From positions 186,001 through 250,000 of the forward strand of contig JAQVAV010000005.1 of the NCBI GenBank assembly GCA_028690665.1: a DNA stretch of 64,000 nucleotides, given 5' to 3'. The DNA comes from Paludibacter sp. (GTDB taxonomy: Bacteria; Bacteroidota; Bacteroidia; Bacteroidales; Paludibacteraceae). The notes beneath the pieces were generated by a model. It did not search any database and had not been told where the DNA came from. It saw only the letters and a list, made by a program, of their open reading frames with translations. This document shows positions 54,001 through 62,455 of the stretch, one piece after another (the first letter of the stretch is position 1; each line of letters starts with the position of its first letter). The translations under genes were made by a program, and so were the position numbers.

Positions 54001-55171
54001 GTACCATATTCCAGCCTCTGACTCCCAGCCATAAAAGTCCGTTATCATCTTCATAAATACTTGTTATTGTTTTTATTTCATGATCCTGCTGTAACTCAGG
54101 GAAATAATATTCGGAGAAATACTTTTTATTCAAATTGACCGAACAAAAACCGGCGCCATACATCGAAAAAAAGATAACACCGGTTTTATCTTTATAAATT
54201 GAGGTTATTTCATCGGAAGTTATTTTATCCGGATTAATATTTTTGTAACTGACCATCGATTCCGGATTTTCCGGATCACATAAAATCTTTATGCCATCGG
54301 AAGTTGCGATCCAGATACATCCGGAAATATTATCCTGAACAGCAGCATAAACACTGGGAGTCGATGGAGGTGATGGTTTATATTTGTATAAAACAGGATA
54401 AACCGTGAGTTCAAAGGTTTCTTTTTGTAAAGGGTTTTTCAGTCTGTATAATCCATCTTCATTCCATGTTGACAGCCAGATATTATTATTCTTATCTTCG
54501 AAAAACGATGTTACGGAAATCTTTTTATTGTTAACAATATCGGGATAAGTATAAAAAACATTTTCATTCAAATCCAGTGCACAAAATCCGGTATGCCACA
54601 TACCTATCCACAAAACGTTTCGGCTGTCGATAAACAGGCTTTGGATATAGTTTCCCTGCATTTCAACATTTTTAGAATCCTTATGTATATTCTCAAAAGT
54701 TTCCGTTTGCTCATTTAGCCGTAAAATACCTATAGCGGTTCCGATATAAGCAACATTATCCTTAGTGATGGCAATCGCACTTATGATGCCGCAATTCATT
54801 TTTTCCAAAGAATATTGTTTGACTTTCCCTGTCTGAAGATTAAAAATATTCAATCCGGAAGTAGTGCCTATCCACAAACGGTTCAAATGATCCTTGGCCA
54901 TACACCGGATTGAGTTGCCGGTAAAAAAGTCGGGAGTAAGATAATTCGATTTATAGGATTTGAATTCATATCCGTCGTAACGGCACAAACCGTTAGTAGT
55001 GCCTATCCAGATAAAACCCATGTCATCCTGAACGAAACAGGTAATTTCATTGGAAATTAACCCATCATTAGTATTTACGATATTAAATGCCGTTTTTCTT
55101 AAATCATACGGCATAGCATACAAAAAAGCAGATACCAGGAAAAAGCATCCTGCCAAAATGATTTTTTTCAT
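51026..55171 (-). CDS. Hybrid two-component system regulator (HTCS)
   Basis: A 1381-residue one-protein sensor-regulator, the usual PUL switch in Bacteroidota. Signal peptide 1-19; two-component regulator propeller repeats (many IWIGTxxGL units) about 25-740; Y_Y_Y domain about 740-805; membrane helix 809-830; histidine kinase with His864 in FTNISHELFTPITVL; HATPase (DTGQGIDPQ, GTGIGLSL); receiver with Asp1168 in VVTDYVMPG; C-terminal AraC-type helix-turn-helix (ITNLSPNEFIRNIKFKIACKLL). Periplasmic propellers of HTCS bind oligosaccharides directly. The ATG at 55171 gives the signal peptide; the 32-residue upstream extension is rejected. SASA follows after 24 bases. Confidence 0.95.
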   Translation of the reverse strand: MKKIILAGCFFLVSAFLYAMPYDLRKTAFNIVNTNDGLISNEITCFVQDDMGFIWIGTTNGLCRYDGYEFKSYKSNYLTPDFFTGNSIRCMAKDHLNRLWIGTTSGLNIFNLQTGKVKQYSLEKMNCGIISAIAITKDNVAYIGTAIGILRLNEQTETFENIHKDSKNVEMQGNYIQSLFIDSRNVLWIGMWHTGFCALDLNENVFYTYPDIVNNKKISVTSFFEDKNNNIWLSTWNEDGLYRLKNPLQKETFELTVYPVLYKYKPSPPSTPSVYAAVQDNISGCIWIATSDGIKILCDPENPESMVSYKNINPDKITSDEITSIYKDKTGVIFFSMYGAGFCSVNLNKKYFSEYYFPELQQDHEIKTITSIYEDDNGLLWLGVRGWNMVLFDPVTKQVYRYFKLPVLKGLSTQTNTIIDFVKHTTRDELWLATRYYGLYVVKLKNYKPDKLIHLDETQLKSPNINKITEGLNGFIWVGTTEGLNYVKKEDGNYVCKSNELIDQAIGKNMVNTLWYDKHQTLWIGSQDEGLFKLSLNHDGTPQHIVQYQIANGKLNNNSVICMHQDSKGRFWVGTYGGGLSLYNPEKDKFEVIQNMTYMPDDVIYSMEEDDKGALWLSTGKGLVCYNVDLPVERQIKTFTTGYDLKINSFYPGASCKGRNGQLFFGGSNGLLWFSPLNFKDNTYSPPPVITDISIGNKPLAGQSDKGNEFVPPYTKKVEISYKDNSVRIEFASLSYDNPMSKTYAYKLEGIDKDWIYVKAKDRYAVYNNLKQGTYTFYVKTYNEDGYYNNEYAALKIIRLPAPWETIWAYLLYTMLILGILYLLYRFIVNRMNFKRTLEIEQVERIKSEEVHQAKLQFFTNISHELFTPITVLSCSIDDLSVQCPQSNSLTHIMRMNLDRLMRLLQQILEFRKAETGNLKLKVSQGNIVGFINEICEISILPLLKTKQLQFHLNAEPEVIISYFDSDKLDKIMFNLLSNAFKYNKTGGEINVSIIKEKPENNSCFVTIKVRDTGQGIDPQKMDHLFQRFYEGDYRKFKTKGTGIGLSLTKDLVTLHKGTIDVVSEPGKGTEFTVKIPCDASAYEKEQIESENEIDKITIEKSIGDSDKLEEPAPGNRDITVLIVEDNNDLLEILEKRLSYEFEIFKALDGKEALEILEENDVDIVVTDYVMPGMDGVELTKYMKKEIGFSHIPVIILTAKQNKEDKITGFEAGADVYITKPFETDSLIANIKSLVRNRRKISALFPSKDNIKLSQFTYNSVDKDFLEKAIKVVEENIKTSDFNTTDFYQTMNMSQPTLYRKIKSITNLSPNEFIRNIKFKIACKLLVERKLSVTEVAYELGFVDSRYFSTVFKKEIGMSPSEYIRKKREDVKDDLMDLMEQ

Positions 55172-55367
55172 GTACTTTAATTTTATTTCCGGCTTATTAT
55201 GTACGATATAATAAGTCTGAAAATACGGTTCAATAATAATCAGACAACACACATTTCTGAAAAGCAAATTTCTCAGAATTAACCGAAACTCTGATTTCGA
55301 TATGCAATATTAGAAATTTCTATGCTGTTTCTTTTTTATGTCTCAACTTTTATTGCCTTAGATACAA

Positions 55368-57698
55368 CTATCGTTTTAAAATCTCGCAACTAAACAACGG
55401 TCCCGCAACCGATTTGTCGTCCAACGCCCTGAAAGTAACGGCCACTTTATTTTTACCTTTTGTCAGGCTTTCTGGAATGTGGTAATTTTTTTCAATGAAA
55501 GAGTTTCCCCACCAATGGATAATGACAGTTGCTATAGAAACGTCCTCCACCTCAATATTAAATTTATAAATGTCTCCAAGGTTTCCCCAGAAAGTAGCGG
55601 AAAGATCCAATGGTTGATCCGGTAAAACCGGCATTTCAAACGAAAACCAGCCTCCGTCAACGGCTTTTCGGTATTTACGTCCCTGCATTTCTCCGACTCC
55701 AAGATTTTTTCCGGTAAAATTATGATCTCTTTCGGGCTGCATTTCTCCTGGTTGAAATTCGGAAACCATTTGTGCCTTAACCCACTTGTCATAATTTTGC
55801 TTCAGCAATATTTCATCTTTCTTCTTTTTCCATTCCCCGGTGGTATAGTGTTCGAAATAAACCATAAGTTCACTGTCTTTCCTTTCGTAATAAGGTTTCA
55901 TGCCTATTTGGTAAGGCTGCGATTTTTTCATTTGGAAATTCAGTCCGGTTCTTCCTGCACGTTCGACAACCGACGCAGCATCTCCAATACTATCAGTTAC
56001 AACTACCGGATAAACCGGGTGTTTTCCATCCAGCACACCTGAAAGTACTACCGGCCCGTACAAATACGCCCTGATATGTTCATCTCCCAAAGCAGCTTCA
56101 GAGGTAACGGATTCAGGAACAACCCAGGAAATCCGGTCTCCATCTGACCACCTTCTTTTGACAGCAACATAATTTTCCGCCGTAATCTTACTTCGCACCG
56201 GTTTCCCGTTCACATAAAGAGAAAATCCGTTTTTTGCCCACTCAGGATAACGCAGTTTCAGAGTAAACTTCTGCCGCTTTTTCATTTCAAGTCTAATCCG
56301 GATCGTATCGGAAGCCGGAAATGCTGTCTCCTGCACCACTTTTACACTCCGGCTTTCCCAATTTAACACAGACGGAATAAACAAATTTACATACAAATCA
56401 TTTTGCTGATCGGTACAATAAATAAACTCTCCGTAGCGGGCATGGTTTTCCAAGCCAGTTCCCACACAGCACCAGAAAGAATCAAAAGGCGTTGAATATT
56501 GCCTCCGTGAATTAGTAGAAAGAGGCGACATGTAACACACCATGCCGGTTTCCGGATTCTGGGAACCGAGAATCTGGTTATACAAAGCCCGTTCATAATA
56601 ATCGGCCTTAGCCCCGGAAGGATGCAACATAAAAAGATGCTTTGTAAGTTTGAGCATATTGTATGTGTTGCAGGTTTCACAGGTTTTATCCGTAATGCGG
56701 TCGCAGGTTCGTCCCGGAATACCAAAATGTTCCGACTCACTGTTTCCGCCTATAACATAAGAGTGATTGTGCACAACCGTATTCCAGAAAAAATCCGCGG
56801 TTTTGAAAAATTTTTCGTTTCCAGTCAGTTCGTATTCCCTCATAACTCCTATCACTTTAGGTATTTGCGTATTGGCATGTTTCCCGGCCAAATCATCCTG
56901 TTCCCGGGCAAGCGGGTCGAGAATTACCTTATGATTAAGCCTTTCGGCCAGTACAATGAATTTTTTATTCCCTGTCAGGGCATACACTTCTGCCATAGAT
57001 TCATTAATACCCCCATGCTCGCAAAGAAGAATTTTTTGTATTAAGGAATCCGGCAAACCGGACATAATATGTTCAAATCCGTTGGCTAATTTCAGTAAAA
57101 CATCGTAAGCTTGCCGGTTACCGGTATAATTATAAACATCGATAAGCCCCGCAAATAATTTATGAAGATTATATAAAGGTACCCAGCATCCGTTCAAATC
57201 AAATCCAGCCGTTTGTATATCTCCTCTGGCTATTTCTGTAAATAAATCCCTCGCCCGTGGAAAACCTTCTACCAACCCGTAATAGTCAAAAGCCTGCTGA
57301 CACGAATCCAGCTCATTGACACTGTATTTAATCCGGTCATTCAACAATTCATTGCCGGTAGAAGCATACATCATGGATAATGCAGATAAATAATGTCCGA
57401 AAGTCTGTCCTGCAACACCCTGGCTTTCCCAGCCTCCATACTTTGGAGCCTTTGGTTTTAATCCCGATTCCGTTCTGAAGCCGCTCAGGAAGCGATCCGG
57501 ATTGAAGGACAACAACCATTTTTCGTCGGCTTCCATGGCCCGTTTAAAACGGCTGTCGGTTAAACGGACAGACGACAGAGGGAATGGAATGGCCTGCGGT
57601 ACAGGAATTTTGTTTTCAGCAAACGAGAGCAGGGTAAAAACACTCAAAAAAAGAATAATGTAATACTTATATTGGAAATGTGGCTTCATTTTATTCAT
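55368..57698 (-). CDS. GH127-family (DUF1680) beta-L-arabinofuranosidase-type hydrolase
   Basis: Removes beta-L-arabinofuranose in characterised members; related GH146 enzymes act on other arabinofuranosides. Signal peptide 1-28 (LLSFAEN). The (alpha/alpha)6 barrel shows LNGCWVPLYNLHKLFAGL, HGGINESMAEVYALTG, the zinc/cysteine motif DKTCETCNTYNMLKLT and FDSFWCCVGTGLENHARYGEFIY, which carry the catalytic glutamate and cysteines of this family. C-terminal beta-sandwich domains follow (ARAYLYGPVVLSG-type). At 776 residues it is normal. The ATG at 57698 overlaps the preceding stop (ATGAATAA); a start at 57689 is also possible, and one at 57722 less likely. Confidence 0.88.
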   Translation of the reverse strand: MNKMKPHFQYKYYIILFLSVFTLLSFAENKIPVPQAIPFPLSSVRLTDSRFKRAMEADEKWLLSFNPDRFLSGFRTESGLKPKAPKYGGWESQGVAGQTFGHYLSALSMMYASTGNELLNDRIKYSVNELDSCQQAFDYYGLVEGFPRARDLFTEIARGDIQTAGFDLNGCWVPLYNLHKLFAGLIDVYNYTGNRQAYDVLLKLANGFEHIMSGLPDSLIQKILLCEHGGINESMAEVYALTGNKKFIVLAERLNHKVILDPLAREQDDLAGKHANTQIPKVIGVMREYELTGNEKFFKTADFFWNTVVHNHSYVIGGNSESEHFGIPGRTCDRITDKTCETCNTYNMLKLTKHLFMLHPSGAKADYYERALYNQILGSQNPETGMVCYMSPLSTNSRRQYSTPFDSFWCCVGTGLENHARYGEFIYCTDQQNDLYVNLFIPSVLNWESRSVKVVQETAFPASDTIRIRLEMKKRQKFTLKLRYPEWAKNGFSLYVNGKPVRSKITAENYVAVKRRWSDGDRISWVVPESVTSEAALGDEHIRAYLYGPVVLSGVLDGKHPVYPVVVTDSIGDAASVVERAGRTGLNFQMKKSQPYQIGMKPYYERKDSELMVYFEHYTTGEWKKKKDEILLKQNYDKWVKAQMVSEFQPGEMQPERDHNFTGKNLGVGEMQGRKYRKAVDGGWFSFEMPVLPDQPLDLSATFWGNLGDIYKFNIEVEDVSIATVIIHWWGNSFIEKNYHIPESLTKGKNKVAVTFRALDDKSVAGPLFSCEILKR

Positions 57699-58761
57699 GT
57701 TCTGTAAGTTTGCGGATAACATTTATTTCTTCCTGCGAAAAGGGAGTCCCATCTTTTCTGAAAATATCGTGAAACCAGACTTTAGGTTCCCCTCCTTGCG
57801 GCATTGGCTGATCCCATGCATAAATGGTATTTGTTTTGCCGGAAACAAGCCCCCAGTTAATAGCTCCTATATGATTTGCCTTAAGCATAGGCATAATTGT
57901 CTGGAAATAACTGCCATCACGACGATTCATATACTCTGTACAAACTAAAGGGCGTTTATATCTTTCAAGAGAATCTATTGCCTGCTGATGTGTAACAGAA
58001 TCGTTATAATTGTGATACGAAATAATATCGGAGTGTTGAAACAGGAAATTATTAATTTCTGTAAGTCCGGCATTCCACACTCCGGCAGTGAGGGGCTGCG
58101 CCGGATTAACTGCCCTTGCCCACGAAAAAACTTCTTTCAATAACGGAAGACTTTTATTTCCATGCCCGCTGTTTCCCGCTTCATTATACAAATCCCAAAA
58201 AACAACACGTTTGTCTTTTTTAAATGATGCAAGTATGTCTTTCACATAAAACTCGAGTGCCGGTATTAATGTAGAATCCTGACTTAGTAAAACACCGGGA
58301 TCCTGTACCCAGCCGGAATTATGCACACCGGTTTCCGGAGCAGGTTGTTTGCCTGGAGCATAAGTCGAATTCCAGCAATCATCAAAAAAAACAAAGATGG
58401 TTGAAATGTGATGCCGGGCAGCAATATCAAGATATTCATTGATGCGGTTTTTGAATCCTTCTTTGTCTATTTCCCAAACTACATGATGTAAAAACACCCG
58501 CATACAATTCATGCCTATTACCTCAGCCATACCCAGTTCTCTATCAATAGTCTCAGGATCGAATGTCTCTTTTTGCCACATTTCCAACTGATTAATGGCC
58601 GTACTTGGCTGAAAATTACAACCCCGCAACCATTCCTGCTGTTTGTACCATGCATCCGCTTTTTGTTGACTCCAGCGTTCTGCAGCATTCATACTCTCAT
58701 TTGAAATAGTTAAAAAAATCAACAGGCTTAATAAAAAACGTCCTCTTATTACAATCTTCAT
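57691..58761 (-). CDS. Clan GH-A glycoside hydrolase, cellulase/mannanase-like
   Basis: A 356-residue secreted TIM-barrel enzyme with a signal peptide (1-26). The opening WLRGCNFQPSTAINQLEMWQ and MRVFLHHVVWEIDKEGF are characteristic of the COG3934-like 'cellulase family glycosylhydrolase' group. The acid/base glutamate is in FWDLYNEAGNSG and the nucleophile in PLVCTEYMNR, as expected of clan GH-A. CAZy family and substrate cannot be told by eye. No T9SS domain, so probably periplasmic. It is the first gene of the upstream PUL block and is translationally coupled to GH127. Confidence 0.8.
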   Translation of the reverse strand: MKIVIRGRFLLSLLIFLTISNESMNAAERWSQQKADAWYKQQEWLRGCNFQPSTAINQLEMWQKETFDPETIDRELGMAEVIGMNCMRVFLHHVVWEIDKEGFKNRINEYLDIAARHHISTIFVFFDDCWNSTYAPGKQPAPETGVHNSGWVQDPGVLLSQDSTLIPALEFYVKDILASFKKDKRVVFWDLYNEAGNSGHGNKSLPLLKEVFSWARAVNPAQPLTAGVWNAGLTEINNFLFQHSDIISYHNYNDSVTHQQAIDSLERYKRPLVCTEYMNRRDGSYFQTIMPMLKANHIGAINWGLVSGKTNTIYAWDQPMPQGGEPKVWFHDIFRKDGTPFSQEEINVIRKLTEHE

Positions 58762-58824
58762 ATTTATTATTTTAAGATTCTTATTCTGATTTAATTAAAA
58801 AAAACTAAATCATAACCGGGGCAA

Positions 58825-58858
58825 AAGCCGGATCCATCATATTCAACAGATCCGGCTT
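58825..58858. other. Perfect hairpin in the leader of the GH-A hydrolase gene
   Basis: AAGCCGGATC at 58825-58834 and GATCCGGCTT at 58849-58858 form a perfect 10-bp stem with a 14-base loop, about 65 bases upstream of the ATG at 58761. On the - strand it is followed by TTTTG, a weak T-run. It may be a leader structure, an operator or a second terminator. The AAGCCGGA motif recurs in the terminator at 59210-59243. The rest of the 58762-59207 gap shows nothing else I can support. Confidence 0.4.
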
Positions 58859-59207
58859 CAATTCACAACATCCATAACAATCTTGAGACTTTTACAGTCA
58901 CAAACAGGATAAAAACGACTAAACAACAATGAAAATTATACCTAAACCCTCTATCTAATTTATCATGATATTTTATGGTCAAATTTACAGAAAGAACTCT
59001 GTGCGCTTGTTTAATTATTATTCATGCATGTTAGATGGATTAGTCAATTCGTTTTTAAAGGAGGGGAATGATGTATCTAAGAATGGTTATTATACTTCTG
59101 AGCGTTTAAAACCATATCAAAATGAGTAATGGTTTACATAAAACTCTCTTTCCTTCCATAACATTATTTTTTCTCTGTAACGATATTTCAGGACAAGGCA
59201 AAAAAAT

Positions 59208-59245
59208 AAAAAGCCGGAGAAATAAATAAATTTCTCCGGCTTTGC
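59208..59245 (-). terminator. Intrinsic terminator after the LamG/Ig-like protein gene
   Basis: A perfect 13-bp stem (59210-59222 with 59231-59243, core AGCCGGAGAAA) is followed on the - strand by TTTTTATTTTTTTG. It lies 25 bases after the stop at 59269 and insulates the PUL from that gene. Confidence 0.85.
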
Positions 59246-59268
59246 TTTATAACTTTGTTTATCTGTCC

Positions 59269-62052
59269 TTATTTCACAATCACTTTTGTTACAGTATTAT
59301 CTACTTTTACAAGATAAATACCCGTATTTACATTGAACTCATTCTGAGATTTCGATGTTGACAACTTACGTCCGGTTATATCAAATAAACTTACGTTCTC
59401 GGTACCTTTCAATCCGGTAATCTTAATCAAATTTCCATCTGTTATAATCTTATAATAAGAATCACTGATTAAATAAATTCCACTCGGACTTGCAGTGTAA
59501 GCAGCATTAAGTTGATCGATAGTATCCGCAACACTCATTTCGCCACCCAAAAAGTCTATGTCTTCAAGAGCCTTATTATAAATTCTTAAATCATAAACCA
59601 ATGTCTTACGCAAATAGACATCACCAGTATAGCAAGAACGGCCTATCCAGTTATAGATTGTTCCTAATTTTCCGGACTTAGGTAAGCTATTGGCAAGAAG
59701 TTGAGTTACAGTTCCGCTTTCCAATCCGGCTCCATCTATGTACAACGTTCCGATAGTATCTTTTTGGGTGTAACCCAGATAATGCCATCCTCCTTTCAAT
59801 GCAACAGTATTTGGTCCGACAGTTTGTTCTGAATTCCAGTTAGTCGGGCTCACAACAGCCACTTGTTTTTTAAGAATACCAACGAAATATCCGGTAGGAT
59901 CATTATTGATATCTTTTGAATTGGAAAAAGTCCAAAGGAAGTTACCGTCACTACTCAAGTCATCATCCGAATAGTCTTCATCAATTCTATAGTATGCTCC
60001 AATAGTAAAGTCTTTCAAATTATACATGACTTTCCCAACTTCGTTGCCCATGTCAAAATAACCAATACTGTCTCCCAGATCAAGCACCTGGTAAATACCT
60101 GTTTCTGTAGTTCCAATAGAGCGTATAGTAGCTTCATTTTTAAGGACTCCCTGAAAGTGTTTTTCTGCAACATCTGTTACGACAGAATCACTTACATTAC
60201 TGAAGTCATATTTTACCCAAAGATCCCCTGTAAACTCGGTACCGTCAGCAACAATAACTGTAGCATCAAACGACTTGCTAACACTTTGACCGTTTTTCAT
60301 AAGCGTAGCAGTTAGTGTTACCGGATACGAGAAATATTTTGGACGTGTTACAACTCCGGCAGAAGTTATGAGACTATCATTTGAAGATTTCCATATAATT
60401 GAAATAGTCGGATCAAGTTCTCCCTGAGTTGGCAAAGTCAAATTTGATGTTACTGCGTCCAGGTTGCTCAAGGTAAGATTATCACGTTCGGCAGGAAGCT
60501 CAGAAACCACATAATCAGAATCTTCTGCGTAAGCAGCATTTAAAGCATCCAGAGTTTCACTTACCGGATCAAAACCTTCATATCCGTTCACAAGGTCATC
60601 CTCTGTCAGAGGTACGCCTAAAACTCTGAAGTCATAAAGCATCGTCTTTTTAAGATAACTATCAGAAGTATAGCATGAACGTCCAAGCCAGTTATAGAGA
60701 GTTCCTGTTCTACCTTCAATAGGTAAAACTGTCGAAGGCAAGCTTGTCATTCCTGTATTCTGAGCCATTTGAACGCCATCAATATATATTGTACCGGTCG
60801 TACCGTCTTGAATATATGCAAAATGATGCCATGTACCCAAAGTCGGAGCCGCGGCCACACTTACAGCCTGTTCTGCCCCCCAGTTTGATTTTGTTATTGC
60901 AACACGCTGTTTTCCAAGAATATTGATAATATATCCACTTGGATCATTTGATATATCATTTGAGTTTGAGAAAGTCCAAAGGAAATTTCCATTATCAGTC
61001 AGTGTAGAATAACTTGAATCAACCCTGAAATAACAACTCATCGAATAATCTTTCAGAGAATAAATTGCTTCACCAAGATCTGTTCCCATATCGAAATAAC
61101 CAGACCCGTTTCCTGTATACAGCACATTGTAAGTTCCATTATCCGGAGTTCCTATTGTTTTGATAGATGCATCATTCATAACAGTACCATCAAAACCGCT
61201 TTCAGATTCATCTTTTACCTTCCACTGCCCATCAACCAGCGAAATGGCGGCCGAGCTGAAATCCCATTGGGCCAGGATTAGAGGAGCTTCGTTTTGTGAT
61301 TTCACAGTTACAACAAATTCCTTGGTCAACGAGAATGTTTCATCATTATACGTCATCGACAAAGTTGCTGTCAACGTTGCTGTAGCATCATACTTTTCAG
61401 GTTGTGTTACAACACCTTCCGTTGAAATCAAAGCTGAATTGGAAGAAGCCCAGGCAATTTGAACATTTCCATCTGAAGTTGGCAGAGTTAAGTTCTCAGT
61501 TACTGCAGAAAGATCATCGCCTAAAGAAAGGCTGTTATAAGCATTGATTAATTCTGATGGAACTGTCGCATCTTCTAACTTAAAAACTCCCATGACATTA
61601 TCTACCGTTTTATCGCAATACATATAAGAATTTTCATCAACAGCGTCGGTTGCCAGATACTTTGTATTGAAAACAAGTTCTAACCGGAAAACAACAGCAC
61701 TCGTATCAACATCTGCGATTACCCATTCTGAACTTTCAGCATTAGGCTCTGACAAATAAACCGTACTCCAGTCGCTACTCGCAATTTTGCTTAAATACAT
61801 TCCGGAGACATTCCGTATAAAATATGTATCAGTAAGCCCTTCTACAGGGACAAATTCAAATGCTTGTGCAAGAGAAGATGACTTAGATTGAACTACAGGT
61901 TGTGTTGAATTAGTTACCCCAATCACCATTCCGGATGGAGATTGCACAATGTTGTAGTATTTTCCTTGTTCGGGTACTACATTTGCTGCCTGCACATTAA
62001 ATATCATTAATAATGCAAAGCATAAAGTACTTAGAAAGTAGTTTTTCTTCAT
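59269..62052 (-). CDS. T9SS-sorted surface protein with Ig-like and LamG tandem repeats
   Basis: A 927-residue non-catalytic surface protein. Signal peptide 1-22 (NVQAA); a ricin-like beta-trefoil region about 28-165 (QGKYYNIVQSPSGMVIG, FIRNVSGMYLSK); then two tandem units, each an atrophied-Ig-like domain (LTLPTSDGNVQIAWASSNSA; LTLPTQGELDPTISIIWKSSN) followed by a LamG domain (YSMSCYFRVDSSYS; FTIGAYYRIDEDYS; each with GTWHH/GGWHYLGY and IYIDG/LYIDG). The two units are similar over about 350 residues, an internal duplication. The T9SS sorting domain is about 860-927 (VSLFDITGRKLSTS, NTGIYLVKV). Probably a glycan- or surface-binding protein; no enzyme domain is seen. Confidence 0.8.
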   Translation of the reverse strand: MKKNYFLSTLCFALLMIFNVQAANVVPEQGKYYNIVQSPSGMVIGVTNSTQPVVQSKSSSLAQAFEFVPVEGLTDTYFIRNVSGMYLSKIASSDWSTVYLSEPNAESSEWVIADVDTSAVVFRLELVFNTKYLATDAVDENSYMYCDKTVDNVMGVFKLEDATVPSELINAYNSLSLGDDLSAVTENLTLPTSDGNVQIAWASSNSALISTEGVVTQPEKYDATATLTATLSMTYNDETFSLTKEFVVTVKSQNEAPLILAQWDFSSAAISLVDGQWKVKDESESGFDGTVMNDASIKTIGTPDNGTYNVLYTGNGSGYFDMGTDLGEAIYSLKDYSMSCYFRVDSSYSTLTDNGNFLWTFSNSNDISNDPSGYIINILGKQRVAITKSNWGAEQAVSVAAAPTLGTWHHFAYIQDGTTGTIYIDGVQMAQNTGMTSLPSTVLPIEGRTGTLYNWLGRSCYTSDSYLKKTMLYDFRVLGVPLTEDDLVNGYEGFDPVSETLDALNAAYAEDSDYVVSELPAERDNLTLSNLDAVTSNLTLPTQGELDPTISIIWKSSNDSLITSAGVVTRPKYFSYPVTLTATLMKNGQSVSKSFDATVIVADGTEFTGDLWVKYDFSNVSDSVVTDVAEKHFQGVLKNEATIRSIGTTETGIYQVLDLGDSIGYFDMGNEVGKVMYNLKDFTIGAYYRIDEDYSDDDLSSDGNFLWTFSNSKDINNDPTGYFVGILKKQVAVVSPTNWNSEQTVGPNTVALKGGWHYLGYTQKDTIGTLYIDGAGLESGTVTQLLANSLPKSGKLGTIYNWIGRSCYTGDVYLRKTLVYDLRIYNKALEDIDFLGGEMSVADTIDQLNAAYTASPSGIYLISDSYYKIITDGNLIKITGLKGTENVSLFDITGRKLSTSKSQNEFNVNTGIYLVKVDNTVTKVIVK

Positions 62053-62455
62053 TTTTATTGAGTTTTAGTTATTATGGTATTAGAAATAATTTACATTAAA
62101 TACACTGTTGAATGTATAAAGCAGTCAAAACATTTTTGCTCACATTCTAAGCGGAGTTCTTCACAGTATAACCGAATTCCAGCATACATAAATTCGGCAA
62201 AAATGGGTATTAAACTAAGCAATACACTCATTTTTCAATGCTCATGAAGCAAGAAAACAACTTTTTGATATTAACCTTTTCAACGAAGCACATTCTTTAC
62301 CTCAGAATAAAAATTCCCTGTTGAATATAAGCGCTTTAGCACAAACGTTCTCCTCTGAAAATCGCACATAAAGCAAGTGTAATAACAGAGTGCTATTTTA
62401 TAAAGATTAATGCTAATAAACGATAAAAAAACATTCAGAAAGGTTGACTTTTATC
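62053..62455. other. Gene-free gap upstream of the LamG/Ig-like gene
   Basis: No gene or RNA is visible. A small perfect hairpin (CCGAATT at 62172-62178 with AATTCGG at 62191-62197) is present. I find no clear terminator for the gene ending at 62456 and no consensus promoter for the gene starting at 62052. Confidence 0.5.

Noticed and set aside
55172-55267. 32-residue N-terminal extension of the HTCS
   Set aside because: It would hide the signal peptide that starts at the ATG at 55171 and contains no conserved sequence.
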